A stretch of DNA of 64,000 bases from Anaspis maculata (Eukaryota; Arthropoda; Insecta; Coleoptera; Scraptiidae), in assembly GCA_949128115.1 (NCBI GenBank), contig OX421963.1:54121306-54185305 (forward strand). The letters are read 5' to 3'. Positions 45,912 to 54,869 of the stretch are shown here, in pieces. The notes beneath the pieces were generated by a model. The model made no database searches, was not told the origin of the DNA, and was given only the letters and a program-made list of their open reading frames with translations. The stretch's first letter is position 1, and the number at the start of each line of letters is the position of its first letter. Made by a program: the position numbers and the translations under genes.

Positions 45912-48900
45912 CAAAATCCTTTTTGTTGAACACTTTCAAAAAACGGCCATGTATTCAATATTCTACGTCTCTCAAAATTATAAAATAAAACAGTTGATAA
46001 TTTTTTCGTTTGTCAAAAAATGTCCCAGCAATCCTTTAGAAACTTTTCCAGTGTTTTAGGGCTGTTCGGCTTCTAAAAAACTGTGGGGTAATCCAAACGG
46101 AAGCAAGGTGGACAAAGACTGCGTTTCTATCGCAGCTTTCGATCCACTCGAGTTTTGATCGGATGCAGAGTGGCTTCAGTCAAGCGTGTTTTTATCATCG
46201 CACGTTCGATCCGCTTCATTCAATCCTGTTTCACTTCTTTAAAGTTGAGTTAAAATTTTGGAGATTCAGCAACGTGGTTTAAAACGCGTCAAACTGCACA
46301 AAACCGGAAAATATTTTTGTATTGAATTTGTTTGGTGATTTTATTTACAATCACTGGAATGCATACCTAATGTGATCATACGTCCCGTTTTTCGGTTCTC
46401 CGTCCTGGTGTCCCCGAAAAAAGCCTCCGGACGTAAAATTGTTCCGTTTTTCCAAACCGTGCGAATAATCAAAATGTTTCGACGGAAAGTTGTCGGGTAG
46501 GAATGTTCAAACACGTTCACATCAACAATCTCGAACATAAAAACTTTTGTATTTCAATTGAATATATTTTATATCTGCTCGGTGCAAAATGCACCAGTAG
46601 AAGAGTCTTTTTTCAATGAAGAAATTGTGGACTTCCGAAAAAACCCAGTCACAGGTTCCGTCCTTATGGCGATGTTGATAGTTAACTGACGCTTAGCAGT
46701 TCCACAAAAAAAGATGATCGGCGATCTGCCTGATTGCAGATTAACTCAACTTTTTTCTACTGAATGAATGCTAGTAAATTTGTATTAAATATTTTTTGAT
46801 AAATAAATAAAGCTTACGGTTGAGAACCTAGGCCGGTATTTACAAGGGAAAGTCAAATTTGATCACGCTACTTAGGCCCGCCTAAACGTCCAGTTTCGTT
46901 GACGTGAGGGTTTCAAATGAATTAAAAAGCCCATGTCCCGTTTTGAGCCAAAAATAAATGGTCTCGTTAGCATACCTCGATTCAGTAAGAATAAAGCTGG
47001 GCTCCCAGATGCGAATATTCGGACAGAAAATGCGATTTTATATGTCAAACTTTGAATTCGAGGAATCTGATTGGCCAATATGACAACTTTGACATTGAAT
47101 TTCGCATTTTCTGTCCGAATATTCGCAACTGGGAATCCAGCTTTACTGTTTGTTTACATTCGGCCATCTGTCACTTCGATCCGATCCTGTTCACATCGGC
47201 TAAAATACGAGCGGACACGAGCCTCGATCCGCTCGACTCAAGTCAAGCTGGCCAAAGCACCGGATCGACTTGAACCGCTCCATCCGATTGAAATCTCAAT
47301 CCTGACCGTTTACATGGCAATTTCAAGCGGATCGACTCGATCGGATAGAGTTCCGATCGGATCCAAAGCTACGATAGAAACGCAGTCAAACATTCAGTGG
47401 AATCCCATCAAATCTCTAGTGCTGGGTTTCACAAAAACGTTTTATCCGTATACGACGTGTTTATACTCGTGGGTTTCACAACCGCCGACGTATAGCCACT
47501 AAAAGTGCGCACAAAATGGATGTGGCCAAGGTCAGACACGGCATGCACATGCCTGCAGCGATTTTGGAACTACGGTATATGAAAACTGGCCCCAAAATAT
47601 TAGTTTATGTGGAACTTGAGAAGGAACATAACCTCCTTAAAGTCAACTAATTAAAAACGATCGACAAGTCAACGTCAACGTGTTGGACGCCAAGTGAAAA
47701 GTGAAACCCGGATAAACCGGAACATAACCTCCTTGAAGTCAACTAATTAAAAACGATCGAAAAGATTCGACGTGTTGGATACCTAGTGAAAAGTGAAACC
47801 CGGATAAACCAGCGAAAGATGTCCGACTCGGCTTTATCAGAATTATCAAATGCTCGTGTGATTCCTGATCGTTGTATGCTTTAAACACAGGCCACGCGTG
47901 ACCTTTGTCTGACCAATCCACAGTGGGCCAAGTGCCGTAAAAAGTGGCCAAAAGTCAAGCAAGGTCATTTTGATATTTCGGTCCAAATTTTTGCTATTAT
48001 TTAGAAAAATAGTTGATTCATACGTTACCAACGTCTTGAGATTCCAAGGCAATTTATAACTTTTGTGCGATGCCTCAAACATAGGACTTTAAAATAGCTC
48101 TACTGATAACACTTTCATAGCATTTTGTGACTGAAGTGCTATTGCCGACTGTGCTTTTCAGAGGCCAGATATCCTTCTATCAATTTTACCATAGCTCACT
48201 TGAAGTTTTTTTAAAGTAAATCATACTTCACACAGGATATATGTTCACTTGTTTCAGAATTTTTTTTTTTTTTCAAATGGCGATGTTCGGTTAATTTATT
48301 TTCCAAGAGTTCCATTTTTGCAGTGGCTTACAAAAAATACCCCACCTTGCTCCAGCCTACAACTTCTTTCACAAAAAGCTACACCTTTTTAAAGTTGATT
48401 TCAACAGAAATTGTATGCGTCCACGTGCGTCCCCGTGATTAACAATTTTTTTTCAAATACATGTATAAAGAGACAAACATTTAAAATTTCTTGAGAACGC
48501 TGATTTTCACTGGACTGCTGCGAAATCGTGTTAAGATTCTCAACAAGACATTATTTCAATGATATTGGAAGAGCAGGGTTGTTTCTAGGGGTGTTTTACA
48601 TAAAGGGTGAAAAGTTCTGTTTTTTTCGTTACGAACATGTTTTCTAGTTTGAATTCTGTTATCACTAAGAACTTGAAGTTGCAATTTTTTTCAATATTTT
48701 TCCCATAATCACCTCAATATTCTAGCACGATTTGATGAATTTCAATTTTTTTTTCTCGCTATTTTTTTTTTTCAACCCCTAAATCTCACCCCCAAGGGTC
48801 AATGAATTTTATTCAATATTTTTCCCTTGGTCGCCTTGATATTCTGAGAAAATTCGCTGAACTGGGAATTTTTCTGTTATTCTTTTGTTTTTCCAACCCC

Positions 48901-49776
48901 AAATCCCAATTTCACCCCCGAGCACAATTGAAATTTTTTCAATATTTTTTCTATAATGACCTCAATATTCTAAGACGATCTGGTGAGTTTCAGACTTTTG
49001 GCCGCCGACAACTGATTTTGTCCCACTGTGCAATCCCCGTATGGTAGGCAAAATGTCCGACAATAGCTATAGCGTGCTTTCCACCTAGCCTCAAGTTCGG
49101 TACACCTGCCATTTACGCATGTGCGGGTTCCAAACGTTGCTTTCCATCTACGTGTTTCTACTCGGTTCTGCGCCGTTCATTGGATCACGTAAAATTTTGT
49201 GCCACACCATGGAACATGTGCCGTCTGGTGGTATTTGTACCGTCTAGGTGGAAAGCACCCATAGACTTTCTCATACAGAGGCGCTTCCCTTTGCTCACAG
49301 CTCGTGTGCAGGTCTTCATATAGACCAGATCGAAAAATATACGCGCGTTTGTAGCCAAGTGGGGATGCGACCAGGCATCACGCTGGCCCATTCAAGTTAC
49401 CCTGCGCCTCGAGTATTTAGGTGTATGAGATATAACACTACACTACACTCTACACCACACAAATTTGTGATTTGTGTCGTCTTATAAATAGGACGACGTA
49501 TTTTTCACCTTTGTGAAACCGAGCATAAGCCTTTTCCAAATAATCTTATTATATTATTGTAATGCGAGATTTTCAAATAACCATGAAATTAGTTGACTAG
49601 CATGAAGCAAAACAATGAACTGCTTTCAATTTAACGTTTTTTCTTTTTGTTCCAGCTCATTCGATGCTCTTAAGAAGTCCCTGGTAGGTGTTCAGAAGTA
49701 CATACAAGCGACGGACTTGTCCGAAGCTAGCCAAGAAGCTGTAGAAGAGAAGCTCAGAGCTACTGATCGTCAGTAA
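27309..49776 (+). CDS. tsr: Cofilin/actin-depolymerising factor (twinstar-like)
   Basis: Coding exons are 27309-27311 (the ATG alone, followed by GTGAGT), 40354-40676 and 49656-49776. Together they give 148 codons, the usual length of insect cofilin. The protein binds G- and F-actin in the cytoplasm, severs and depolymerises filaments, and is switched off by phosphorylation of its N-terminal Ser (here in MASGVTVSD). Exon 2 holds CKTTYEEIKKDKKHRYVIFF, the central YGLYDFEYMHQCQGTSESSK and the actin-binding helix WCPDTAKVKKKMLYS. Exon 3 holds SFDALKKSLVGVQKYIQATD and the end EEKLRATDRQ. An intron right after the start codon is a conserved feature of cofilin genes. An ATGGCG followed by GTGAGT at 40260 could splice to the same acceptor, but would give 149 residues with an extra Ala. 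Confidence 0.92.
28317..28920. repeat. Degenerate direct repeat in cofilin intron 1
   Basis: The block at about 28325-28430 (TGTTTAAGAAAATTTGGT, AAATCTGTTCAC, TTTGCAGTTTTT) recurs in degraded form at about 28790-28910. Element type unknown. Confidence 0.45.
29011..29820. repeat. Older dispersed repeat, uninterrupted copy
   Basis: Positions 29011-29147 match 3104-3232, and 29690-29820 match the sequence on either side of the composite insertion (3240-3259 and 12390-12490). Between them is a CACAGACACACATACACACC-type segment missing from the first copy. This copy supplies the empty-site reference for the hAT-like insertion. Confidence 0.65.
30095..30600. repeat. GTCCGTCC-associated repeat with direct duplication
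   Basis: AGCGCATTTTCGTATGAAAT followed by GTCCGTCCGTCTGTCCGTC resembles the segment at about 54870-54935. A block with GTGAACTTCTAC and TTCTAGATACATGCATACAT is present twice in direct orientation (about 30300-30370 and 30510-30590). Confidence 0.5.
30993..31665. mobile_element. Imperfect fold-back element in cofilin intron 1
   Basis: The segment 31005-31150 (AGTTTTGTTTGACACTACAA block) is complementary to about 31510-31650. It directly abuts the TATATCCC MITE at 31682. ORFs on the two arms are mirror translations of the same sequence, not genes. Confidence 0.55.
31682..31896. mobile_element. TATATCCC hairpin MITE, copy 2
   Basis: TATATCCCATACAATTTC at the left and GAAAGTGTATGGGATATA at the right, with the family's AATAAAGTGACAAGC and GCCGTAGCCGTAGCC inner blocks. 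Confidence 0.85.
31906..32890. mobile_element. TATAATCAATTTCACGG fold-back element, copy 1
   Basis: TATAATCAATTTCACGGCTA at the left pairs with GGCCGTGAAAGAGATT at the right. The arms are long and near-complementary up to a centre near 32390. Inner blocks (GTGAAGACGGTGTCC, AACACGTGTTTATCTGTTTT) recur in both arms. A second family member is at 61201-62168. Non-coding. Confidence 0.75.
32936..34390. mobile_element. 1.45-kb fold-back element with a nested MITE
   Basis: The left end (GAGCATCTTTTAAGAAATGG, GGTGGCTCCACTTACAGACG) pairs with 34330-34385. Inner arms (CAGCCGTTTCTGAAAAA, TTTTTCAAGATATTCGGGTG) pair 33320-33600 with 33930-34200. A TATATCCC MITE interrupts only the left arm. Confidence 0.7.
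33034..33247. mobile_element. TATATCCC hairpin MITE, copy 3, nested
   Basis: It has complete ends (TATATCCCGTTCAC and GTGAACGGGATATA). It lies within the left arm of the 32936-34390 element, and the right arm lacks it, so it inserted later. Confidence 0.85.
34600..35270. repeat. Poly(C)-containing repeated segment
   Basis: C-runs at about 34617-34630 and 35071-35080 sit in similar contexts (TTTGACCCCC/TTTGCCCCC, then GGAAATT), suggesting a degenerate direct repeat about 455 bp apart. No gene recognised. Confidence 0.4.
35724..36386. mobile_element. Fold-back element, GTTTCTGATGCGAC ends
   Basis: GTTTCTGATGCGACTAAAAA at the left pairs with TTTTTAGTCGCATCAGAAAC at the right, and AACTCCTCCAAAAAGAAAAT pairs with its complement near 36290. 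The left arm contains a younger hairpin. Confidence 0.75.
35836..35942. mobile_element. Small hairpin MITE nested in the left arm
   Basis: CATGATTCTAGTGG pairs with CCACTAGAATCATG, with AGGC and GCCT at the edges and TAT on both outer sides. The right arm of the host element reads straight through this position. Confidence 0.65.
36387..37002. other. Unassigned intronic stretch
   Basis: AT-rich cofilin intron sequence with no recognised element ends or coding signal. Confidence 0.5.
37003..37232. mobile_element. Short CAGGG-ended inverted repeat
   Basis: CAGGGCGATCTCTTGTCGCA pairs with TGCGACAATTACGGGATCAC..CTG at the right (TTGTCGCACCAAG in both arms). TA precedes the left end and CA follows the right, so the duplication is imperfect. 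Possibly a short CAGGGTG-family derivative. Confidence 0.6.
37233..38167. other. Unassigned intronic stretch
   Basis: Cofilin intron 1 sequence with no recognised gene, repeat end or RNA. Confidence 0.5.
38284..38982. mobile_element. 0.7-kb element nested in the MITE, ACT duplication
   Basis: AGAGAGTTATTGCAGA at the left and TCTGCAATAACTCTCT at the right. ACT occurs directly outside each end (38281-38283, 38983-38985). GAGTTATTGCAGA is repeated at about 38371 inside the element. It contains a further hairpin at 38402-38568. Confidence 0.75.
38402..38568. mobile_element. Hairpin nested at the third level
   Basis: TAAAGCCTAGTCTACAATAT pairs with ATATTGTAGACTAGGCTTTA, and GTTGCAAGTTGCAAGT pairs with ACTTGCAACTTGCAAC with small mismatches. 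It is 167 bp long and lies in the 38284-38982 element. Confidence 0.75.
39312..39527. mobile_element. TATATCCC hairpin MITE, copy 5
   Basis: TATATCCCATACACTTTC at the left and the complement ending GGGATATA at the right. It is 216 bp long, with the family inner blocks intact. Confidence 0.85.
39528..40353. other. End of cofilin intron 1, with a possible alternative start
   Basis: No element is recognised. At 40260-40265 ATGGCG is followed by GTGAGT, and the next splice acceptor is at 40351-40353. This could be an alternative first coding exon adding one Ala, or a chance match. Confidence 0.4.
40772..40854 (+). ncRNA. tRNA-like module, left end
   Basis: It has an A-box-like TAGCTTAGATTAGCGTGG and a perfect B box GGTTCGAATCC (40833-40843). 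TACCC/GGGTA pairs around a 9-base loop where an anticodon arm would be. The T-arm stem is poor and no standard anticodon can be assigned, so it is tRNA-derived rather than a working tRNA. A run of eight T at 40863-40870 could end a pol III transcript. Confidence 0.5.
40933..44365. mobile_element. 3.4-kb fold-back element nested in the tRNA-ended element
   Basis: The ends pair through CCCTAGCAGTACTTCTGTAG and its complement. TA flanks both sides (40931-40932, 44366-44367). Joining the outer sides gives TACTCATCATAACGTATGC, which matches the other arm of the host element. The arms of about 1.4 kb are nearly complementary, and ORFs on the two sides mirror each other. A CAGGGTG element sits at its axis. 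Confidence 0.75.
42367..42915. mobile_element. CAGGGTG element at the exact dyad of the 3.4-kb palindrome
   Basis: CAGGGTGTATTTTTTTTATA at the left, CACCCTG at the right, TA on both sides. Its own arms pair (AGTTGAACATTTGTTCCTCA with the complement near 42875). Outside it, ATGCCGGCGGCATA faces TATGCCGCCGGCAT, so the target TA was the centre of symmetry. Confidence 0.75.
44380..45520. repeat. Four alternating inverse copies of a 170-bp hairpin arm
   Basis: Blocks with CCGCAAGTAGATG.AAATGGG and GTTCACTTTGTGTTTCTTTT occur at about 44470-44580 (A), 44790-44905 (A'), 44990-45095 (A) and 45315-45425 (A'). Each half of the tRNA-ended element is thus itself a hairpin, and the two halves are mirror copies meeting near 44930. 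Confidence 0.7.
45592..45669 (-). ncRNA. tRNA-like module, right end, inverse orientation
   Basis: Complement of the left module with the same B box (45603-45613 on the complement) and A-box region. It differs by a few bases in the anticodon-arm region and is followed on the - strand by a T-rich run. Both modules point into the element. Confidence 0.5.
45867..45911. repeat. (TA)n microsatellite
   Basis: About 22 uninterrupted TA units in cofilin intron 2. Confidence 0.95.
46117..47386. mobile_element. 1.27-kb TIR element with GATCGGATC subterminal repeats
   Basis: GACTGCGTTTCTATCGCAGC pairs with GCTACGATAGAAACGCAGTC. AAA lies on both sides (46114-46116, 47387-47389). Many CGGATCGACTCGATCGG-like motifs in both orientations cluster near the ends, chiefly 46140-46220 and 47165-47370. 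No transposase seen. A second hairpin is nested inside. Confidence 0.7.
46992..47145. mobile_element. Hairpin MITE nested in the 1.27-kb element
   Basis: TAAAGCTGGGCTCCCAG pairs with CTGGGAATCCAGCTTTA, and GCGAATATTCGGACAGAAAA pairs with its full complement. It is about 154 bp long. Confidence 0.8.
47623..47813. repeat. Two-copy tandem repeat, 96-bp unit
   Basis: GGAACATAACCTCCTT starts each unit at 47623 and 47719, and GTGAAACCCGGATAAACC ends each. The units are closely similar with small differences in the middle. Confidence 0.85.
47814..48660. other. Unassigned intronic stretch
   Basis: Cofilin intron 2 sequence without a recognised gene or element. Confidence 0.5.
48670..49000. repeat. 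Degenerate tandem repeat, about 122-126-bp unit
   Basis: TTCAATATTTTTC followed by a pyrimidine/AT block and ATATTCT recurs at about 48691, 48813 and 48939, with CAACCCC..AAATC blocks between. Confidence 0.65.
49072..49260. mobile_element. GGGTGC MITE, short form (189 bp)
   Basis: GCGTGCTTTCCACCTAG at the left, CTAGGTGGAAAGCACCC at the right, ATA on both sides (49069-49071, 49261-49263). It is the same short form that is inserted inside a long form at 57829-58017. Confidence 0.8.
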
Positions 49777-49874
49777 ATTCTGTTGGCAATTCTCCTTCTA
49801 AGTTATGACTGTCTGTCTACTCAACGCACCGACCCTACCTTGGTGTATTATTTATAATAAGTATTTGAATATTT

Positions 49875-49880
49875 AATAAA
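49875..49880 (+). terminator. Poly(A) signal of cofilin
   Basis: AATAAA 99 bp after the cofilin stop codon, followed by a T/GT-rich stretch. Confidence 0.7.
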
Positions 49881-50130
49881 GCTTCATTTTTAAATTGTAT
49901 CCAAAGTGTTTTATTACTGTATGTAGTGTAAAATGTAAAAACATCGTGTAATTTAATGATACCGAATTAAAAACAATTTTCATCAAGCCTGTAGCTTTAT
50001 GTGTATCATTGCTGAAACAAATCGTACACGATGTCCCAAAAGGAAGTGTTCAAACTTGAATGAATACCGGGAAAACTGTACATATACTGTATTATGTATT
50101 AATTATTATTATTATTTAATTATTAATTAT

Positions 50131-50371
50131 GCCCGTATTCATATCCCACTTTTAAGCTAAAAGCGCTTTTAGTGCGATGCGCATTTAGGGGCATTTCTCA
50201 TATTTTAGTGTTCAAAAATACAAATTAACTCGCAAATTAATTGCAATTGAGTACATACAATCGCTCCCAATCGCAATAATGTATTTTTGAACACTGAAAT
50301 ATGAGAAATGCCCCTAAATGCGCATCGCACTAAAAGCGCTTTTAGCTTAAAAGTGGGATATGAATACGGGC
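50131..50371. mobile_element. Hairpin MITE, GCCCGTATTCATA ends
   Basis: GCCCGTATTCATATCCCACT pairs with AGTGGGATATGAATACGGGC, and AGCGCTTTTAGTGCGATGCG pairs with its full complement. The stem is nearly perfect for about 100 bp, suggesting a young copy. Confidence 0.9.
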
Positions 50372-50545
50372 CATAGTACATTTTTATAATAACGTTTTCC
50401 ACTGGGAGTTTTAGTGCGCACTTTTTGCACCCAGGCAGTGGAATCGTTTTCCACTGGCGAGAGTGCATCGTACCAAATTAAAAGTGTACGTTCCACTGGA
50501 AAGATGAACTTGCATTAAATGCGCATTTTTCACACGACCTCTGTA

Positions 50546-53500
50546 GTCCGGCCGTTAGGCGCTAAAATATAGATGAACCCTGCATTTTGGGGTTAAGGCA
50601 TGCCACTTGGCATAGCTATTGTTTGAACCATATTCTCCCGATTCAGAAGTGTAGACATCGGCGGCAGCCGTGCAGTCTCTCTCTACAGAGTGAATAAGAA
50701 AAAAGAAGGACAAAAAGTTGTAGCTCATGAATCATAAAAGACAGAGGCGTGTAAATCGGCACACACGGTCTTTCGTTTATGCGGATGAAGTTCCATCAAA
50801 TCATTTTTTAATGTTATGAAGAGTTTCGGAAATATCTTGAGCACACTGTTTTTTGCGTCGTAAGAATTTAATTTTCGGATAAATTCGTAATTAATCAAAA
50901 TATCGGAGTGAAACATGGTACCTAGGCATTCAGTGGTATACGTAATTGAAATTGATCGGTAGCCAGCGCCTAGGCCTACTATTTCCAGAAAAAAGACATT
51001 CAACTTTTTCTTTTTTCCAGAAGCCATCTTTCTTTTACCATCGATAAGAATTGTGAAGAAATTGGATAGTAATTATAGAGAAGGAAAGGTACAATCATTC
51101 TACTGCAAAAAAGCGGTCTTAACATCAAGTATTGCCTCTTGGTCAGGAAATCATTGCTATTCGAGCTATTTTTAGTTTTACAAACTTTCAGGGCTCATGA
51201 TGACCAGTGTGTTTTTTGAAAAGATTATTTTTATTTTGCATTACATTGCCTTACATTTTGTCAAGTCAGTCACAAAAATCCATCGTCCTGAGTGATGAGG
51301 TTTCACCCTGCCAGTTGATCAAACTCAATATGCGCCATTTTTGGGGGAAAAATGCAAAAATGAAAAGTTTTTTTGCCAACATCAAATGCTCCTTGAAGAA
51401 GATCTATTGCCGCAAGAGGCACGAATTGACATGCACGTGATTCAGAGAGATTCGGTGTTTACTATAGTGCTACGCGGAATAGGTGAGGTTTGTCCAAACG
51501 TCCTAGAAAGAAGGAGGAAGACGTTGCAGCTTAAATATAAGTGTGAGTATTATAGCTACATCTGGACAACACCAGAAAGTACTCTGCATTTTATGGTTAG
51601 ATCTTGCCACTCCACAAAGTTGTTGATCGGGCCATACTCTTTCGATTTAGAAGTGTAGCCATTGGCGTCAACCGTGCAAACTCTGTATACTGGTTGAAGA
51701 AGAAAAAGAAACAACAGAAGAAGTAACTCATGAACCAAAAGAGATAGAGGCGTGTAAATTGGCACATATAGTCTACCATTTATGATGATGAAGCTTTATC
51801 AAACAATTCTGGAATATCTTGAAGCGTTCTTGAAATATCCCTCAAAACAAAAATAAAACCGAGAACTTGATTTTTCCATAAAAAAAGTGAATTTTCAGAG
51901 GAATGGAGTGAAACTTGTTTTTTCCTGCATTCAGTGATGTAAGAAATTAGGAATGATCCCTAGCCAATGTCCAGGCCTTTTAATGCCAGAAATAAGACAT
52001 TCAACTGTTCTTCTTGCGACAGCCAGCCATCCTGAGTTCAGATTTTATGGAATAAACTGGTGTAAGTTACTACGGTAACTATAGAAATCTTTATACTTTC
52101 TCGATTCAGAAGTGTAGCCATGGGCGTCAGTCGTGCAGTCTCAAATTATACTGGGTTAAGAAATAAGAAGTGGAGAGAGAAGGAAAAAGAGAAGACATGG
52201 TGAAATGCCTCTTTCAATTTTAGGTTCGGTGAAGATGATCATGTGTGGACCATGTCTTTTGTTATCTTCTGAATCTGAAGATAGAGTGAATGATCAAGTT
52301 GTTCTTACAATAGCGCAACTTCTGGCCTTTCATACCGTGAAGCATCGAAAAGAAGCAAGAAGGCGTCATGAACGCAGACAGGAAACTCCGCATTGCCAAC
52401 AACATACCTTGCTATGAAGCTCTACGGAGAGACACGAAAAAAACCATATCGATCTCACGTACCGCTTAGGAACGAGCCTTTCGTATGAAAGACTGGATTC
52501 TATTTTCGTGGGAAAAGGTAATGCTGTGTGCTCCTCTTATCATAGAGAAGGTGTCGTATGTCCACCTAGACTTCTTTATGACGTTTTCACAACAGCTGCA
52601 GTTGACAATGTTGACCACAACACCTCATCTACGACTCCTACCAGCTTGTTCCATGTTACATGGAACAGCTATATTCCACACATGCATGATGGGATTGCTC
52701 AGTGGAAGTTTATAAAAGCAAGGACCATTCGATCGACAACATTGTCTTGGGGTAGAGGCAATATACTTGATGTTGAGACTACTCTTTTCATGGCGAAATG
52801 ATTGTTCGTCACCGTCTCTGTAATTACCATAGTAACTTACACTAGATTAGTCTATAGAATGTGAACTTAAAGTGGCTGGCTGTCGCAAGAAGACAAGTTG
52901 AATGTCTTATTTCTGGCAATAAAAGGCCTGGACACTGGCGAGGGATGATTTCTAATTTCTTACAACACTAAATGCAGAAAAAACCAAGTTTCACTCCATT
53001 CCTCTAAAAATTCACTTTTTTATGGAAAAATCAAGTTCTCGGTCTTATTTTTGTTTTTGAGGATATTTCAAGAACGCTTCAAGATATTTCAGAATTGTTT
53101 GATAAAGCTTCATCACCATAAATGGAAGACTATTTGTGCCAATTTACACGCCTCTATCTCTTTTGGTTTAAAAGTACTTCTTCTGTTGTTTCTTTTTCTT
53201 CTTCAACCAGTATACAGAGTCTGCACGGTTGACGCCAATGGCTACACTTCTGAATCGAAAGAGTATGGCCCAATCAACAACTTTGTGGAGTGGCAAGTTC
53301 TAACCATAAAATGCAGGGTACTTTCTGGTGTTGTCCAGATGTAGCTATAATACTCACACTTATATTCAAGCTGCAACATCTTCCTCCTTCTTTCTAGGAC
53401 AATTGGACAAACCTCACCTATTCCGCGTAGCACTATAGTCAACACCGAATCCTTCTAAATCACTTGCGTGTCAATTCGTGCCTCTTGCGGCAATAGATCT

Positions 53501-54343
53501 TCCTTAATGAGCATTTGATGATGGCAAAAAACTGTTAATTTTTGCATTTTCCCCCAAAAAATGACGCATATTGAGTTTGATCAACTGGCAGGGTGAAACC
53601 TTATCACTTAGGACGATGAATTTTGGTAACTGACTTGACAAAATGTAAGGCAATGTAATGCAAAATGAAAATAATCTTTTCAAGAACCACACTGGTCACC
53701 ATGAGCCCTGAAAGTTTGTAAAACTAAAAATAGCTCGAATGGCAATGATTTCTTGACCAAGAGGCAATACTTGATGTTAAGACCGCTTTTTTGCAGTAGA
53801 ATGATTGTACCTTTTCTTCTCTATGATTACTATCCAATTTCTTCACTATTCTTATTAATGGTGAAAGAGAGATGGCTTCTGGAAAAAAGAAAAAGTTGAA
53901 TGTCTTTTTTCTGAAAATAGTACGCCTATAGGCGCTGGCTACCGATCAATTTCAATTCCGTATACCACTGAATGTCTAGGTACCATGTTTCACTCCGATA
54001 TTTTCATTATTTACGAATTTATTCGAAAATTAAATTTTCACGACAAAAAACAGTGTGCTCAAGATATTTTCGAAACTCTTCATAACATAAAAAAATGATT
54101 TGATTGAACTCCATCAGCATAAACGGAAGACCGTGTGTGCCGATTTACACGCCTCTGTCTCTTATGGTTCATAAGTTACAACTTTTTGTCCTTCTTTTTT
54201 CTTATTCACCCTGTAGAGAGAGACTGCACGGCTGCCGCCGATGTCTACACTTCTGAATCGGAAGAATATAGTTCATACAACAACTATGCCAAGTGGCATG
54301 CTTTAACCCCAAAATGCAGAGTACCTTCCCCTAACGTCCGGAC
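50546..54343. mobile_element. 3.8-kb fold-back element, GTCCGG.CGTTAGG ends
   Basis: GTCCGGCCGTTAGGCGC at the left and CCCCTAACGTCCGGAC at the right, with TA on both sides (50544-50545, 54344-54345). Arms 50546-52082 and 52818-54343 are nearly complementary, and ORFs in them are mirror images. The unpaired centre (52083-52817) carries a decayed coding fragment. The ends match those of the element at 17037-21238. Confidence 0.75.
52205..52740 (+). pseudogene. Decayed protein fragment in the palindrome centre
   Basis: Translations in two alternating frames give VVLTIAQLLAFHTV, then IPCYEALRRDTKKTIS, then LGTSLSYERLDSIF, VCPPRLLYDVFTTAAVDNVD and HNTSSTTP. From memory this pattern (Leu-Ser-Tyr-x-Arg, Val-Cys-Pro-Pro, Phe-Thr-x-Ala-Ala-Val-Asp-Asn) matches a protein segment repeated in many invertebrate genomes, whose function I cannot name. 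Frameshifts and stops make it a remnant. It is not part of the arms, so the element captured it or formed around it. Confidence 0.5.
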
Positions 54344-54869
54344 TACTGGGAGCTCGTGCGTCCAGTGCAATGCAATGCAATATGGCGCCAATTCGAAGTA
54401 AACAGAGTAAACTGCAGTTTAAATTAACAATTGATCAATAATTTGTTAGGGAATTTGTAGAGTTCAGCGATTGTTCGGACTCGGACATAGAAATTATTGC
54501 ACTGATGAAGAAAAACAAAAGAGTGTAACCCAAAATTCACAACTTTATTAAACATGTTGCTCATAAATTTTCAGATTTAGTTTAATATTTTGGTTTGGTT
54601 TCATTTTCCATTGTAAGAAAATTACTCCATCTTCCAATTTGAAGCGAATTTTCGAGTGGGAAAAGGCACTTGCGCCAAATTGTCGCAAGTGCACACTGCA
54701 TCATATTCCACTGAATTTTAACGCATCGCGCGCTCCGCCGCATGAGGGTGGTTCCAATGCAAGGCTCGTGGAGTGCGTGACGTCATTGAACTTTCACGAT
54801 TTGCACAAAAGTGCAAGCCAGTGGAAAACGCTATAAGAGTTTCAATAAACTAGTGTATTATACCATTTT

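Larger units (their letters stand above)
50386..54835. mobile_element. Outer TIR element interrupted by a 3.8-kb palindrome
   Basis: TATAACGTTTTCCACTGG at the left pairs with CCAGTGGAAAACGCTATA at the right, and further TTCCACTGG and GTGCACT motifs repeat at both edges. Its body is 50386-50545 plus 54344-54835. The right part encodes ATGGCGCC..., then after one stop SDCSDSDIEIIALMKK (near 54470-54520). Such acidic N-terminal segments are seen in PIF/Harbinger transposases, but this fragment is too short to prove it. Confidence 0.55.

Noticed and set aside
51341..51658. 105-residue ORF with an inverse partner at 53242-53445
   Set aside because: Arms of the 3.8-kb fold-back element; the same sequence in both orientations and no known domain.
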